Assembly: GCA_963842725.1 (NCBI GenBank)
Contig: CAWJHN010000004.1
Span: 682,001 to 746,000 of the forward strand
Source: UBA10649 sp963842725
GTDB lineage: Bacteria > Actinomycetota > Actinomycetes > S36-B12
DNA length: 64,000 bases
Direction of reading: 5' to 3'
Each line of letters begins with the position of its first letter. Within the stretch, counting starts at the first letter, position 1. The notes below the pieces were generated by a model, which saw only the letters and a list, made by a program, of their open reading frames with translations, was not told the DNA's origin and made no database searches. This document shows, one piece after another, positions 41,890 to 51,429 of the stretch. A program made the translations under genes and the position numbers.

Positions 41890-44800
41890 GTGATGGACGA
41901 CGACCAGACGCGGAGCGGGGATCGCTCCGGGGACCCGCCCATCTCCGAGCCGGGCGACGACGACGGGGCCGGCTTCGCGTCCTTCGAGGATGGGACCGCC
42001 CGCCCGCTGTCGACAGGCGCGTTCCCACCGGACTACGCGCCCCCGGACGCGTCTCCCACGGACCATGCGCCTTCGGACGCGCCTCCCACGGACCATGCGC
42101 CATCGGACGCAATGGCCACCGAGTGGTTCAGCGTCGAGGACTACCTCGCCCTCGACGACGGACCCCCGCCGCTGCCGCGCCGCGACCACCATGTGACCGC
42201 CGTCGTCGTCAGCCATGACGGCGCGGTCTGGCTCCAGGCGGTCCTGACGACCCTGGCGCACCAGACCCGCCCGCCGGACGCCGCGGTGGGCGTCGACACC
42301 GGCTCCACCGATGGCAGCCCGGAGTTGCTGGCCGGCTCCTTCGGGGGCGCCCGCACGGTGCGCGTCGACCGGGGAATGGGCTTCGGCGATGCGGTCAAGG
42401 CGGGCCTGGCCCGACTGGGGGAGCCGCAGCACGAGCCTTTCAGCCCGGTGGCCGTCGAGTGGGTGTGGCTCCTGCACGACGACAGTGCCCCGGACCAGCA
42501 CTGCCTCGACTCGCTGCTCAACACGGCCGACGACAACCCGAGCGTGGCCGTGCTCGGACCGAAGATTCTCGGGTGGCATGACCGGCGCCTGCTTCTCGAG
42601 GCCGGGGTGACGGTCAGCGGGTCCGGCCGACGGGTCACCAACCTCGAGCGTCGCGAGCACGACCAGGGCCAGCACGACGGCGCCCGAGACGTCCTGGCCG
42701 TGAGCTCGGCGGGCATGCTGGTCCGGCGCGACGTGTGGGACGCCCTCGATGGGTTCGACCCGTCGCTGCCCCTGTTCCGCGATGACCTCGACTTCTGCTG
42801 GCGCGCCCATCGGATGGGCGAGCGCGTGCTCGTGGCCACTGATGCGGTGATCCATCACCGGGAGGCGTCGGCCCACGGCCGCCGGGCCGCCGACGGCGGT
42901 CCCGTCGAGCAGCCCGCACGCCGGAGGCGTCGCGGTCGCCGCCCGAGCACCTCGGGCCCTCGACCGCATCGAGCCGACCGCGAGGCTGCGGTGCACGTGC
43001 TCCTGGCGCATGCCGCGCCGCTCCTGGCCCCCCTCGTGGCACTGCGGCTGCTGCTGGGCAGCCTGGTGCGTGCCGGCGCCTACCTCCTCGGCAAGGATGT
43101 CGAGGCGGCGCGGGACGAGGTCGGTGCGGTGCTGTCGCTGGCCCTGCATCCCTCCAAGGTGCGGGCGTCGCGCGCACTCGTGGCGCGGACGTCCACCGAG
43201 CCGTCCAGCGTCGTTCGGCCGCTGAGGCAGAGCGTCGGCCATCAGGCGCGCCACGTGCTCGAGACCGTCGCGGGCGTCGTCACGACGAGCGGCGCCGCCG
43301 GCTCGACGGGGTCCGTGAGTGCACTCGAGAGCGGCCCGTCGGGCGACGACGCCGACTTCCTCGACGATGGCTCCGCGGGACTGGTCCGACGCGTGCTGCT
43401 GATGCCCAGCGTCCTGCTCTCGCTGGTGCTCGTCCTGATCGCGATCGTCGGGACCCGCGGACTGTGGCTGGGCGACGGAGTCCTGCAGGGCGGGGCGCTG
43501 CTTCCCGCACCACCCGGTGCCAGCGACCTCTGGCAGGTCTACCGTCAGGCCTGGCACGACGTCGGCCCCGGCTCGACCACGCCCGCGCCGCCGTACCTGG
43601 CGATCGTCTCCGCCGTCGCTCTTGTCCTGCTGGGCAAGGCGCCGCTGGCCGTGACCGTCCTGCTGCTGCTCGCGATGCCGCTCGCGGGATGGAGCGCCTA
43701 CATCGCCCTGCGTGGTTTCGTGCCGAGCCGCGGCATCCGGGCGTGGGCGGGCGCCGCCTACGCGCTCCTGCCCGCGATGACCGGCGCCGTGGCCGGGGGG
43801 CGCCTGGGCACGACGATCGCCGCCATCGTGCTCCCCTTCGCCATCCGGTCGCTGATCCGGATCTCGACCCCAACGGGCACGCTGCGTCGATCGGCCGGCA
43901 CGGCGATCCTCGTGGGCATCGTGCTCGCGGTCGCGCCGGCGCTGTGGCTGGTCCTGCTCGTCGCGGGCGTGATCGGCGCCGTCTTCCTGCGTCGAACGGC
44001 CGGCCGAGTGGCCCGCCCGGTGCTGGCCAGGCTGGCGCTGAGCCTCCTTGGCCCCCTGGTCCTGCTCGTGCCGTGGTCCCTGACCCTGTTCACCAATCCG
44101 GTCCTGTGGCTCCTGGAGCCCGGGGTCAGCACCGCCCCGATCACCGACCCGCAGCTGATGCCGTGGGACGTCCTGCTGCTGCATCCGGGCGGGCCCGGCA
44201 TGACGCCGGTGTGGCTCACCGCCGGCATCGTGCTGGCGGGGCTGTTCGCGCTCCTGCGCACCGACCGCCTCCGGGTCATCGGCGGATTCGCGGTCCTGGG
44301 CGGGCTTGCGCTCCTCGTCGGGCTCCTGCAGTCGATCGTGCTCGTCACCCCGCCCGGGTCCTCCTTCGAGGTGCGTCCGTGGCCGGGACAGGCGACGCTG
44401 CTGCTCGGCATGGCCATGATCGGCGCGGCAGCGGTCGCGGCGCATGGCCTGCGGACCCGCTTCGTCGGCACCAGCTTCACCCTCGGCCAGCCGTTGGCCG
44501 CGGTCCTGGTCGTCCTCGCCCTGCTGGCCCCCGTCCTGACCGCCTTCTGGTACATGGGCGGGCTGAGCACGGCGGTACGCAGGGCGCCCGCCTCGTCCGT
44601 GCCGGCCTTCGTGGCGGCCGACTCGGAAAGCGCCCAGGCGCCGAGGACGCTGGTCATCGACGACGATGCAGCGGGCCGCGTGCGCTACACGCTGCTGAAC
44701 GGGCCCGGTCCCGAGCTCGGCGACGCCGAGACCACGCCGCCGGTCGAGGACTGGGCCCGACTCGACCCGTACGTCGCGGCCATGGCCTCGGGGCGTGGTG

Positions 44801-45507
44801 GCGACGAGATGGCCGCCCTGGCCGGATACGGCATCCGCTATGTCGTGCTGGCCCGGGGCACCACGAGCACTCTCATCCCGATTCTCGACGGCGAGCCCGG
44901 CCTGCGACGGCTGTCGAGCTCGGGCGGCGAGGTGCTCTGGCGCGTGGCCGGGGTGACCTCTCGCGCCCGGGTGGTCACCGAGGACAAGCAGACCCCGGTG
45001 GGTCTGGCCGACTCCGGCACGCAGACCGCGGACCCGTACCTCGACCAGGCCCTGCCGGAAGGGGGCGTCGGTCGGGTGCTGGCCATCGGCGCAACCGCAG
45101 ACGCAGCCTGGCAGGCAGTCTCCATCGCGGCCGACGGCACCCGAACCGACCTGGCGGCCGTGCCCGGCCCCGGTCTGCTCGACTGGTCTCAGGGCTTCAC
45201 CGCGCCGGATGGAGCAGTCAGGGTCGAGGTGCGCTTCGACGGAACCGCGCGCGCCACCTGGCTGTGGGTCCAGTTGATCGCCCTGCTCGTCCTGCTGGTC
45301 ATGGCGCTGCCGGAGCGCCGGCGCGACGATCCGGACCCGGACCTCGACGACGAGCGGGTGCCGATGGAGGACCACGACCTCGTCGATGATCTTGAGCCGG
45401 TCGAGCCGATGGCGTACGCGGAGGATGCCGAGCACGGCGAGCTCGGGGGGCTGCCGGGCGCGATGGCGTCCGGCCCGGCGGCCGACCCGAGGGCGGGGGA
45501 GTCCTGA
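41890..45507 (+). CDS. Large glycosyltransferase family 2 multi-spanning membrane protein
   Basis: A 1205-residue protein. An acidic, repeat-containing N-terminus (residues 1-95) leads to a GT2 domain (about 97-330; HHVTAVVVSHDGAVWLQAVL, LLHDDSAPD, RDDLDFCWRAHRMGERVL). A region with about 12-14 hydrophobic segments follows, then an extracytoplasmic domain (about 885-1110), a last helix and an acidic tail. The layout fits a polyprenyl-linked sugar transferase working at the membrane. It is a conserved actinobacterial neighbour of whiB2 and DUF5719, but its product is unknown. Confidence 0.87.
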   Translation: MMDDDQTRSGDRSGDPPISEPGDDDGAGFASFEDGTARPLSTGAFPPDYAPPDASPTDHAPSDAPPTDHAPSDAMATEWFSVEDYLALDDGPPPLPRRDHHVTAVVVSHDGAVWLQAVLTTLAHQTRPPDAAVGVDTGSTDGSPELLAGSFGGARTVRVDRGMGFGDAVKAGLARLGEPQHEPFSPVAVEWVWLLHDDSAPDQHCLDSLLNTADDNPSVAVLGPKILGWHDRRLLLEAGVTVSGSGRRVTNLERREHDQGQHDGARDVLAVSSAGMLVRRDVWDALDGFDPSLPLFRDDLDFCWRAHRMGERVLVATDAVIHHREASAHGRRAADGGPVEQPARRRRRGRRPSTSGPRPHRADREAAVHVLLAHAAPLLAPLVALRLLLGSLVRAGAYLLGKDVEAARDEVGAVLSLALHPSKVRASRALVARTSTEPSSVVRPLRQSVGHQARHVLETVAGVVTTSGAAGSTGSVSALESGPSGDDADFLDDGSAGLVRRVLLMPSVLLSLVLVLIAIVGTRGLWLGDGVLQGGALLPAPPGASDLWQVYRQAWHDVGPGSTTPAPPYLAIVSAVALVLLGKAPLAVTVLLLLAMPLAGWSAYIALRGFVPSRGIRAWAGAAYALLPAMTGAVAGGRLGTTIAAIVLPFAIRSLIRISTPTGTLRRSAGTAILVGIVLAVAPALWLVLLVAGVIGAVFLRRTAGRVARPVLARLALSLLGPLVLLVPWSLTLFTNPVLWLLEPGVSTAPITDPQLMPWDVLLLHPGGPGMTPVWLTAGIVLAGLFALLRTDRLRVIGGFAVLGGLALLVGLLQSIVLVTPPGSSFEVRPWPGQATLLLGMAMIGAAAVAAHGLRTRFVGTSFTLGQPLAAVLVVLALLAPVLTAFWYMGGLSTAVRRAPASSVPAFVAADSESAQAPRTLVIDDDAAGRVRYTLLNGPGPELGDAETTPPVEDWARLDPYVAAMASGRGGDEMAALAGYGIRYVVLARGTTSTLIPILDGEPGLRRLSSSGGEVLWRVAGVTSRARVVTEDKQTPVGLADSGTQTADPYLDQALPEGGVGRVLAIGATADAAWQAVSIAADGTRTDLAAVPGPGLLDWSQGFTAPDGAVRVEVRFDGTARATWLWVQLIALLVLLVMALPERRRDDPDPDLDDERVPMEDHDLVDDLEPVEPMAYAEDAEHGELGGLPGAMASGPAADPRAGES
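42031..42120 (+). repeat. Three tandem 30-nt repeats in the GT2 gene
   Basis: Units at 42031-42060, 42061-42090 and 42091-42120 share most positions and encode copies of a D(Y/H)APxDAxPT-like decapeptide in the cytoplasmic N-terminus. The third unit is the most diverged. Confidence 0.85.
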
Positions 45508-47186
45508 TGGCCTTTCGTCGCAAGATCCGCCTGGAGAAGCGCGCCGTGATCCCGGGCGGCCCGGCGTCCGCCACTGCCGCCCCCGAGCCGGTCACGGGCG
45601 ACGTCGCCGAGCAGGTGGGCGGTCTCGCGGACGACGCCGTCGCCCAGGAGGGGATTGCGCCCGAGGCCAGGGCACCGCGCCGTCGCCGGCCGCGGATGAC
45701 CGTCTCCGGCGTCCGGCCGTTCGCGATCGCGGTCGTCTCGGCCATCGTCCTGACCGGCCTGGCGACCCTCGTCCAGCGGCCGACGCCCGAGGTCGAGGTG
45801 GGCGCCGTCGTCGTGGAGCCGATCGGATCGTCGGTCCTGCTGTGCCCTGAGCCCGGGGCCGGCACCGACCTGGGCGTCCGGGTCACCGCCGCGGTGGTCC
45901 CCGGGCAGCCGGGGCAGACCGCCGAGGGAGCCGACGGCGCCGCCGGGCTCGAGACGCTGCCCGGCAGGCAGTCGGCCTCGTCCAGGATCGAGGTCCCCGG
46001 CGGGCAGGCGCAGATCGAGGCCTTCGGCACGACCCTCCCGGCGATCCGCGCGTTCGGCGAGGGCAGCCTCGCGCCGGGCCTGGTCGCCGACCAGTGGGGG
46101 CGCGACCCGGGGGGTCGCGGACGCGGCATGGCCAGTACCGCCTGCGCACCGGCGGCCTCGCAGTTCTGGTTCGTCGGCGGCGGCGCGATCGCGGGTCGGC
46201 AGACGCGCATCGTGCTCGTCAACCCGGACGAGACCTCGGCCGTCGTCGACGTGCTGATCCACGGGCCCGACGGCCTCATCGATGCACCGGCCGGTCGCGG
46301 CCTCGTGGTCAAGGGCGAAGAGCGGCTCGTGGCGCGGCTCGACGTGCTCGCGCCGGGAGTCACCGCCACCGCCGTCGAGGTTCTCGCGCGCACCGGGCGG
46401 GTCGGCGCCTCGGTCGACGACGAGCAGCAGGCGGGCCTGGCGACGGTAGGCACCGACTGGATCCCGCAGGCGGCGCCGCCGGCGACCCTGGTGTACGTGC
46501 CGGGGATCATCAACGGCGAGGGCGCCCGTGTCCTGTCCGTCGCGGCCCCCGGCGAGGACGACGCGATCGTCAACATCCGGATCATCTCGCCCGATGGCAC
46601 GTACGCCCCAGCCGAGCGGTCCCGGCTCGAGGTCGGCGCCGACTCCGTGGTCACGATCGACATGGCACCGGTGCTGGAGAACCAGCCCGCCACCCTCGAA
46701 CTCACCTCCGACGTCCCCATCGTGGCCGGCATGCGGCAGTTCTTCGGCGGGCGCAATGTCCAGGACGAGACAGCCTTCACGGCCGGCGCCCAGCCGTTCA
46801 GCGGACCGGCAGCGGTGAGCGGCCTGCCGGTGCGGGCGGCGACCGACGTGCGCGTCTCCATCACCGCCCCCGAGACGGCGGTCGAAGTCGACATCGTGCT
46901 GCTCCCGTTCCGTGGGGGCAAGGAGGCGGCCGAGCCCACGACGCCGCGACGGGTCAAGGTCGACGCCGGCAAGATGAAGTACATCAAGCTCGATCCGCCG
47001 GCCGGGGTGGACTGGTACACGGCGGTCGTGACGCCGGTGGACGGCTCAGGCCCCGTACTGGTCGCCCACCGGCTGCGCGAGCAGTCGAGGTTCGGCGACC
47101 TGGTGACGGGCTACCCGTGGCGCGAGTTGCGGACCGAGGTCGTGGTCCCGACGGCCGTGCAGGATCCGGCCGTCGGCAACCGCTGA
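45507..47186 (+). CDS. DUF5719 family exported protein
   Basis: A 559-residue protein with a basic cytoplasmic start, one transmembrane helix (about residues 71-90) and a large all-beta extracytoplasmic region with repeated Ig-like segments (TRIVLVNPDETSAVVDVLIH, DAIVNIRIISPDG, DVRVSITAPETAVEVDI). The family always seems to accompany the large GT2 gene in actinobacteria; its function is not established. The ATG overlaps the GT2 stop by 1 nt, so the pair is co-translated and may form a complex. Confidence 0.85.
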   Translation: MAFRRKIRLEKRAVIPGGPASATAAPEPVTGDVAEQVGGLADDAVAQEGIAPEARAPRRRRPRMTVSGVRPFAIAVVSAIVLTGLATLVQRPTPEVEVGAVVVEPIGSSVLLCPEPGAGTDLGVRVTAAVVPGQPGQTAEGADGAAGLETLPGRQSASSRIEVPGGQAQIEAFGTTLPAIRAFGEGSLAPGLVADQWGRDPGGRGRGMASTACAPAASQFWFVGGGAIAGRQTRIVLVNPDETSAVVDVLIHGPDGLIDAPAGRGLVVKGEERLVARLDVLAPGVTATAVEVLARTGRVGASVDDEQQAGLATVGTDWIPQAAPPATLVYVPGIINGEGARVLSVAAPGEDDAIVNIRIISPDGTYAPAERSRLEVGADSVVTIDMAPVLENQPATLELTSDVPIVAGMRQFFGGRNVQDETAFTAGAQPFSGPAAVSGLPVRAATDVRVSITAPETAVEVDIVLLPFRGGKEAAEPTTPRRVKVDAGKMKYIKLDPPAGVDWYTAVVTPVDGSGPVLVAHRLREQSRFGDLVTGYPWRELRTEVVVPTAVQDPAVGNR

Positions 47187-47237
47187 GCAACGACTGGGTC
47201 TTCGGCGCGCCGCGCCCCCGCGTCCACGGGATCGGAC

Positions 47238-47243
47238 TACCGT
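47238..47243 (+). promoter_or_regulatory. -10 element TACCGT of the leaderless DUF3499 gene
   Basis: TACCGT, then 6 nt, then GTG 47250; no ribosome-binding site is present. Confidence 0.6.
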
Positions 47244-47249
47244 GCGAGC

Positions 47250-47675
47250 GTGAGTCGTCGTCGATGCTCGAAGCCGTCGTGCAACAGCCTGGCCGTGTCC
47301 ACCCTGACGTACGTCTACGCCGACTCGACCGCCGTCCTCGGGCCGCTGGCCACCTATGCCGAGCCGCACTGCTACGACCTGTGCCTGATGCACAGCGAGC
47401 GCCTGACGGCGCCGCGCGGCTGGGAGATCGTGCGGATCACCCCCGATCCGGACGCCCTCAAGCCCACCAGCGACGATCTCGAGGCGCTGGCCAACGCCGT
47501 CCGCGAGGCGGCCCGCCCCCGGTTCGATCCCGGACGCCCGCTGCCGACCGAGGTTCCGGTCGGGTCGGTCGAGGTCGCGCGCAAGGGGCACCTTCGGATG
47601 CTCACGTCCGTCGTGGACCGGGATGACCGGTCCGACGCGCCCGAACCGGACCTGTTCTCCGGCTACGACGACTGA
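47250..47675 (+). CDS. DUF3499 family protein (probable zinc-binding)
   Basis: A 141-residue actinobacterial protein. An N-terminal cysteine pair (RRCSKPSC) and a second cluster (HCYDLCLMHS, residues about 40-49) probably bind zinc. The C-terminal 60 residues are charged and likely disordered. Function is unknown. It is the counterpart of mycobacterial Rv3258c, between whiB2 and manB. Confidence 0.87.
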   Translation: MSRRRCSKPSCNSLAVSTLTYVYADSTAVLGPLATYAEPHCYDLCLMHSERLTAPRGWEIVRITPDPDALKPTSDDLEALANAVREAARPRFDPGRPLPTEVPVGSVEVARKGHLRMLTSVVDRDDRSDAPEPDLFSGYDD

Positions 47676-47736
47676 TCATCCGGCCGCCACGGCACACGTC
47701 CGGCTGCTGCCGTCCGAGCCGGCCCGGCCCGGCCGA

Positions 47737-47742
47737 TAGCCT
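47737..47742 (+). promoter_or_regulatory. -10 element TAGCCT of leaderless manB
   Basis: TAGCCT, then 6 nt, then ATG 47749. The hexamer and spacing are identical to those of ugd. Confidence 0.6.
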
Positions 47743-47748
47743 TGCCCG

Positions 47749-49146
47749 ATGCGCAACCTCGACGCCATCATCAAGGCCTACGACGTCCGTGGCACCTACC
47801 CCGACCAGCTGGACGAGGTGCTGGCCCGCGAGGTGGGCGCGGCGTTCGTGCGCGTGATCGGCGCGGCCGCCCGTGACGGCGGCCCGGGTGCGGTCGTGGT
47901 GGCCAACGACATGCGTCCGTCCGGTCCCTCGCTCGTCGCGGCGTTCTCGGAGGGCGTTCGCGAGCAGGGCTGCGACGTCATCCTGATCGGCCTGGCCAGC
48001 ACGGACGGCCTGTACTTCGCCTCCGGGCGCCTGGACCTGCCGGGTGCGATGTTCACGGCAAGCCACAACCCGGCCCAGTACAACGGCATCAAGCTGTGCA
48101 AGCCGGGGGCGTCCCCCGTCGGCCAGGACTCCGGGCTGCGCGAGATCCGGCGCATGATCGACGAGGGCATCCCCGCCTACGACGGCCCCAAGGGGGACGA
48201 GCGGGAGCAGGACATGCTGGCCGAGTACGCGGCCTTCCTGCGCGAGCTGGTCGACGTGTCCGGCAGCCGCCCGTTGCGCGTGGTCATCGACGCCGGCAAC
48301 GGCATGGGTGGCTTCACGGTCCCCGCCGTGCTCGGCGACGCGGCCGGCCTGCCGGCCCTGCCGCTCATCGTCGACCCCATGTACTTCGAGCTCGACGGCA
48401 CATTCCCCAACCACGAGGCGAATCCCATCGACAGCGAGAACATGCGCGACCTGCAGGCCCGCGTACGCGAGACCGGGGCCGACCTGGGCCTGGCGTTCGA
48501 CGGCGACGCGGACCGCTGCTTCCTGGTCGATGAGCGCGGCGAGATCGTCAACCCGTCGACGCTGACCGCCCTGATCGCCTCCCGGGAACTGGCGAAGCAC
48601 CCCGGCTCGATCGTGATCCACAACCTCATCACGTCCAAGGCCGTGCCCGAGGTCGTCATCGAATGCGGGGGCACGCCCGTGCGCACCCGGGTCGGCCACT
48701 CGTTCATCAAGACGACGATGGCGGAGACGAACGCCGTGTTCGGCGGCGAGCACTCGGGTCACTTCTACTTCCGCGACTTCTGGCGGGCAGACTCCGGGAT
48801 GCTGGCGGCGCTGCACGCGCTGGCCGCACTGGGCGAGACGCCGCCGGGTACCACGTTCTCCAGCCTGCTGGCACCCTTTGACCGGTATGTCGCGAGCGGC
48901 GAGATCAATACCGAGGTCACGGACCAGGTCGGCATCACGCAGTCGATCAAGGACGTCTTCACCGCCCGTGGAGCGACGGACGTCGACGAGCTCGACGGCC
49001 TGACGATCGGCGGCGACGGATGGTGGTTCAATGTCCGCCCGAGCAACACCGAGCCGCTGCTTCGACTCAACGTCGAGGCGTCGAGCGAGGACACGATGAT
49101 CGAGCTGCGCGACGAGGTGCTGGGCATGATGCGAGTGGGAGCCTGA
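47749..49146 (+). CDS. manB: Phosphomannomutase/phosphoglucomutase
   Basis: A 465-residue alpha-D-phosphohexomutase. The phosphoserine is Ser105 in TASHNP, the magnesium loop is AFDGDADRCFLVD near residue 250, the sugar-binding loop is GGEHSGHFYFRD near residue 330, and the phosphate-binding loop is VRPSNTEPLLRL near residue 430. It converts mannose 6-phosphate to mannose 1-phosphate for GDP-mannose, lipoglycans and glycoprotein mannosylation. It lies two genes upstream of manA. Confidence 0.93.
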   Translation: MRNLDAIIKAYDVRGTYPDQLDEVLAREVGAAFVRVIGAAARDGGPGAVVVANDMRPSGPSLVAAFSEGVREQGCDVILIGLASTDGLYFASGRLDLPGAMFTASHNPAQYNGIKLCKPGASPVGQDSGLREIRRMIDEGIPAYDGPKGDEREQDMLAEYAAFLRELVDVSGSRPLRVVIDAGNGMGGFTVPAVLGDAAGLPALPLIVDPMYFELDGTFPNHEANPIDSENMRDLQARVRETGADLGLAFDGDADRCFLVDERGEIVNPSTLTALIASRELAKHPGSIVIHNLITSKAVPEVVIECGGTPVRTRVGHSFIKTTMAETNAVFGGEHSGHFYFRDFWRADSGMLAALHALAALGETPPGTTFSSLLAPFDRYVASGEINTEVTDQVGITQSIKDVFTARGATDVDELDGLTIGGDGWWFNVRPSNTEPLLRLNVEASSEDTMIELRDEVLGMMRVGA

Positions 49147-49148
49147 CG

Positions 49149-49385
49149 ATGCCGAACCTCGAGGGTCGTCCGGCCCCCCTCGGCATCCCGGCCGAGCTCT
49201 GGGACGTCCTCGCCTGCCCGTGCCCGGAGCACGCGGCAGTCGAGGCGGACCTGGGCGCCGGGCAGGTGGTCTGCACGCGATGCCGCACGCGATTCGACGT
49301 CCGGGACGGCATCCCCGTGATGCTGCTCGACGACGCCACGCCCGGTCCGCAGGGCGTCGGCCGGCCCGTCGGAGTCGAGGGCTGA
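49149..49385 (+). CDS. Trm112 family protein
   Basis: A 78-residue zinc-ribbon-like protein. The four metal ligands are two cysteines in LACPCPE and two in VCTRCRTRF, followed by the family ending VRDGIPVMLLDDA. Bacterial members are thought to support methyltransferases or act as small zinc proteins. It starts 2 nt after manB and ends 5 nt before manA, so it belongs to the same operon. Confidence 0.87.
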   Translation: MPNLEGRPAPLGIPAELWDVLACPCPEHAAVEADLGAGQVVCTRCRTRFDVRDGIPVMLLDDATPGPQGVGRPVGVEG

Positions 49386-49390
49386 CGCGC

Positions 49391-50473
49391 ATGCTCATCG
49401 TCCGGGGAGCGATCAAGGACTACGACTGGGGCATCGTCGACGGCCTGACCCCCTGGAGCGGGCAGGTCACCGGAGGCCCGCAGGCCGAGCTGTGGTTCGG
49501 CGTGCACCCGGGGGGACCGTCGCCGCTCATCGACCAGGAGGGGCGCCTGACGGGCGAGAACCTCGGCGACCACTTCGACATCGAGGCCATCCCCCTGCTC
49601 GTGAAGCTGCTGGCCGCGGCGCGCCCGCTCTCGGTGCAGGTGCACCCGCAGGCGGCGCTGGCTGCTGCCGGGTGGCGTGAGCAGCAACGACCCGGCTCGG
49701 ATCGCGTCTACAGCGACCCCTTCGAGAAGACGGAGATGCTGGTCGCCCTCGACAGCTTCGAGGCCTTCGTGGGCTGGCGGGACATCGACGAGGCCGCCCG
49801 GATCCTCGCGCAGTTCACCGGGACCGACGAGGCCATCGCCTGCCTGAACGGCGGGGATCGGGCCGGCGCCATCCGCGCGCTGCTCGCCACGGCACCGGCC
49901 GGCGCGGTGGCGGGTCTCGGCGAGGCCGCCGGGGCGGCCGGACTGCCCGACGCGCAGGTCGCCGCCTACCGGACGGTCGCCGAGTCGTATCCCACGGATC
50001 CGGGGGCCCTGCTCACGCCGCTGCTCGCGTACCTGTCCATGCACGCCGGCCAGGCGGTGTACGTGCCGGCTGGCGTGCCGCACAGCTACATCCGCGGCAT
50101 CGGCCTCGAGGTGATGACGTCGTCGGACAACGTCATCAGGCTCGGCCTGACGGGAAAGCCGGTCTTCGTCGAGCACGCGCTCGCCGCGCTCGACTCGGAC
50201 CTCGCACCGCAGTTCATGGACGCTGCGCACGGCGATCGGATCTGGCCGGTGAACTCGCCCTTCGTCGTGCGGATGCTGGCGTCCGGCACCGAGCGCATCC
50301 CGTCCGGCGCCTACCGGATCGTGCTCCTCGTGGAGGGGGCGGCGCGCGTCGTGTCCGACCTCGCGGAGGTGACGCTTCGACCGGGCATCGCCGCGGTGAT
50401 CTCATCCGACGATCCCGACATCTTCGTCGAGGCCGATGGGCTCGTCGCCATCGTCCAGTCAACCGAGCGATAG
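49391..50473 (+). CDS. manA: Mannose-6-phosphate isomerase, class I
   Basis: A 360-residue cupin isomerase that interconverts fructose 6-phosphate and mannose 6-phosphate. Zinc-binding features are SVQVHPQ (near residue 78), the FEKTEMLVAL glutamate and the later YVPAGVPHSYIRG histidine. It completes the set for mannose activation with manB and the guanylyltransferase-like protein at 35402. The start follows the Trm112 gene by 5 nt. Confidence 0.93.
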   Translation: MLIVRGAIKDYDWGIVDGLTPWSGQVTGGPQAELWFGVHPGGPSPLIDQEGRLTGENLGDHFDIEAIPLLVKLLAAARPLSVQVHPQAALAAAGWREQQRPGSDRVYSDPFEKTEMLVALDSFEAFVGWRDIDEAARILAQFTGTDEAIACLNGGDRAGAIRALLATAPAGAVAGLGEAAGAAGLPDAQVAAYRTVAESYPTDPGALLTPLLAYLSMHAGQAVYVPAGVPHSYIRGIGLEVMTSSDNVIRLGLTGKPVFVEHALAALDSDLAPQFMDAAHGDRIWPVNSPFVVRMLASGTERIPSGAYRIVLLVEGAARVVSDLAEVTLRPGIAAVISSDDPDIFVEADGLVAIVQSTER

Positions 50474-50481
50474 GGAATCGA

Positions 50482-51402
50482 GTGAGCACAGAAGGTGGAA
50501 TGCGCGCGGTCGTCGCGGCGCTCCTCGCCAACCTTGGCATCGCGGTGAGCAAGTTCATCGCCTTCGCCTTCACCGGATCGTCCTCGATGCTCTCGGAGGC
50601 GATCCACTCGGTGGCCGACTCGGGCAACCAGATCCTGCTGCTGATCGGCAACAGGAGATCGAAGAAGCAGGCCGACGAGGCCCACAACTTCGGCTACGGC
50701 CGACGTCGATTCGTGTACGGCTTCGTCGTCGCCATCGTGCTGTTCCTCGTGGGCGGGCTTTTCTCGCTCTACGAAGGCATGCACAAGTGGCAGCAGCCGG
50801 AGCCGCTCAACGACTGGTGGATCGCGGTGCTCGTGCTCGCCGTCGCCATCGTGCTGGAGTCCCTCTCGTTCCGCACGGCGATCAGGGAGGCGAACCACGC
50901 CCGAGGCACCAGATCGCTTCCGGGCTTCGTCAAGGCGGCCCGCCAGCCGGAGCTCCCCGTCATCCTCCTCGAGGATGCTGGGGCTCTTGTCGGCCTGATG
51001 TTCGCCCTGTTCGGGGTCGGCATGGCCGTAATCACCGGCGACGGGCGCTGGGATGCCGTCGGTGCGATGGCCGTGGGCACCCTGCTGGTGGTCATTGCGA
51101 TCTTCCTGGCCATGGAGATGACCGCCATGCTGGTCGGCGAGTCGGCCCTGCCGGAGGAGACCGCGGCCATCCGCCTCGCCCTCGAGTCCTCCAGCGGCGT
51201 TCGTCGCGTCATCCACCTCCGCACCCTGCACGTCGGACCGGACGAGCTCCTGGTGGCCGCGAAGATCGCCATCAACCACAACGACACGGGTGCCCAGATC
51301 GCCCGGGACATCGACGACGCCGAGCGCGACATCCGGGCCGCGGTCCCGACCGCGAGGTACGTGTTCCTCGAGCCGGATCTCGATCGCGAAGACACGGCCT
51401 GA
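50482..51402 (+). CDS. Cation diffusion facilitator family transporter
   Basis: A 306-residue membrane protein with about six transmembrane segments and a cytoplasmic C-terminal domain (about 215-300). Metal-site residues in the second and fifth helices are suggested by SEAIHSVADSGNQ and LLEDAGALVG. It would export a divalent metal such as zinc or manganese in exchange for protons; the metal is not predictable. It starts 8 nt after manA. Confidence 0.9.
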   Translation: MSTEGGMRAVVAALLANLGIAVSKFIAFAFTGSSSMLSEAIHSVADSGNQILLLIGNRRSKKQADEAHNFGYGRRRFVYGFVVAIVLFLVGGLFSLYEGMHKWQQPEPLNDWWIAVLVLAVAIVLESLSFRTAIREANHARGTRSLPGFVKAARQPELPVILLEDAGALVGLMFALFGVGMAVITGDGRWDAVGAMAVGTLLVVIAIFLAMEMTAMLVGESALPEETAAIRLALESSSGVRRVIHLRTLHVGPDELLVAAKIAINHNDTGAQIARDIDDAERDIRAAVPTARYVFLEPDLDREDTA

Positions 51403-51429
51403 GGGCGTTCGACCAAGCGCGGGGGACAC

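Noticed and set aside
41494..45435. A 1313-codon open frame on the - strand.
   Set aside because: It is antisense to the GT2 gene, has biased His/Arg/Gly-rich composition with no domain, and is a product of high GC.
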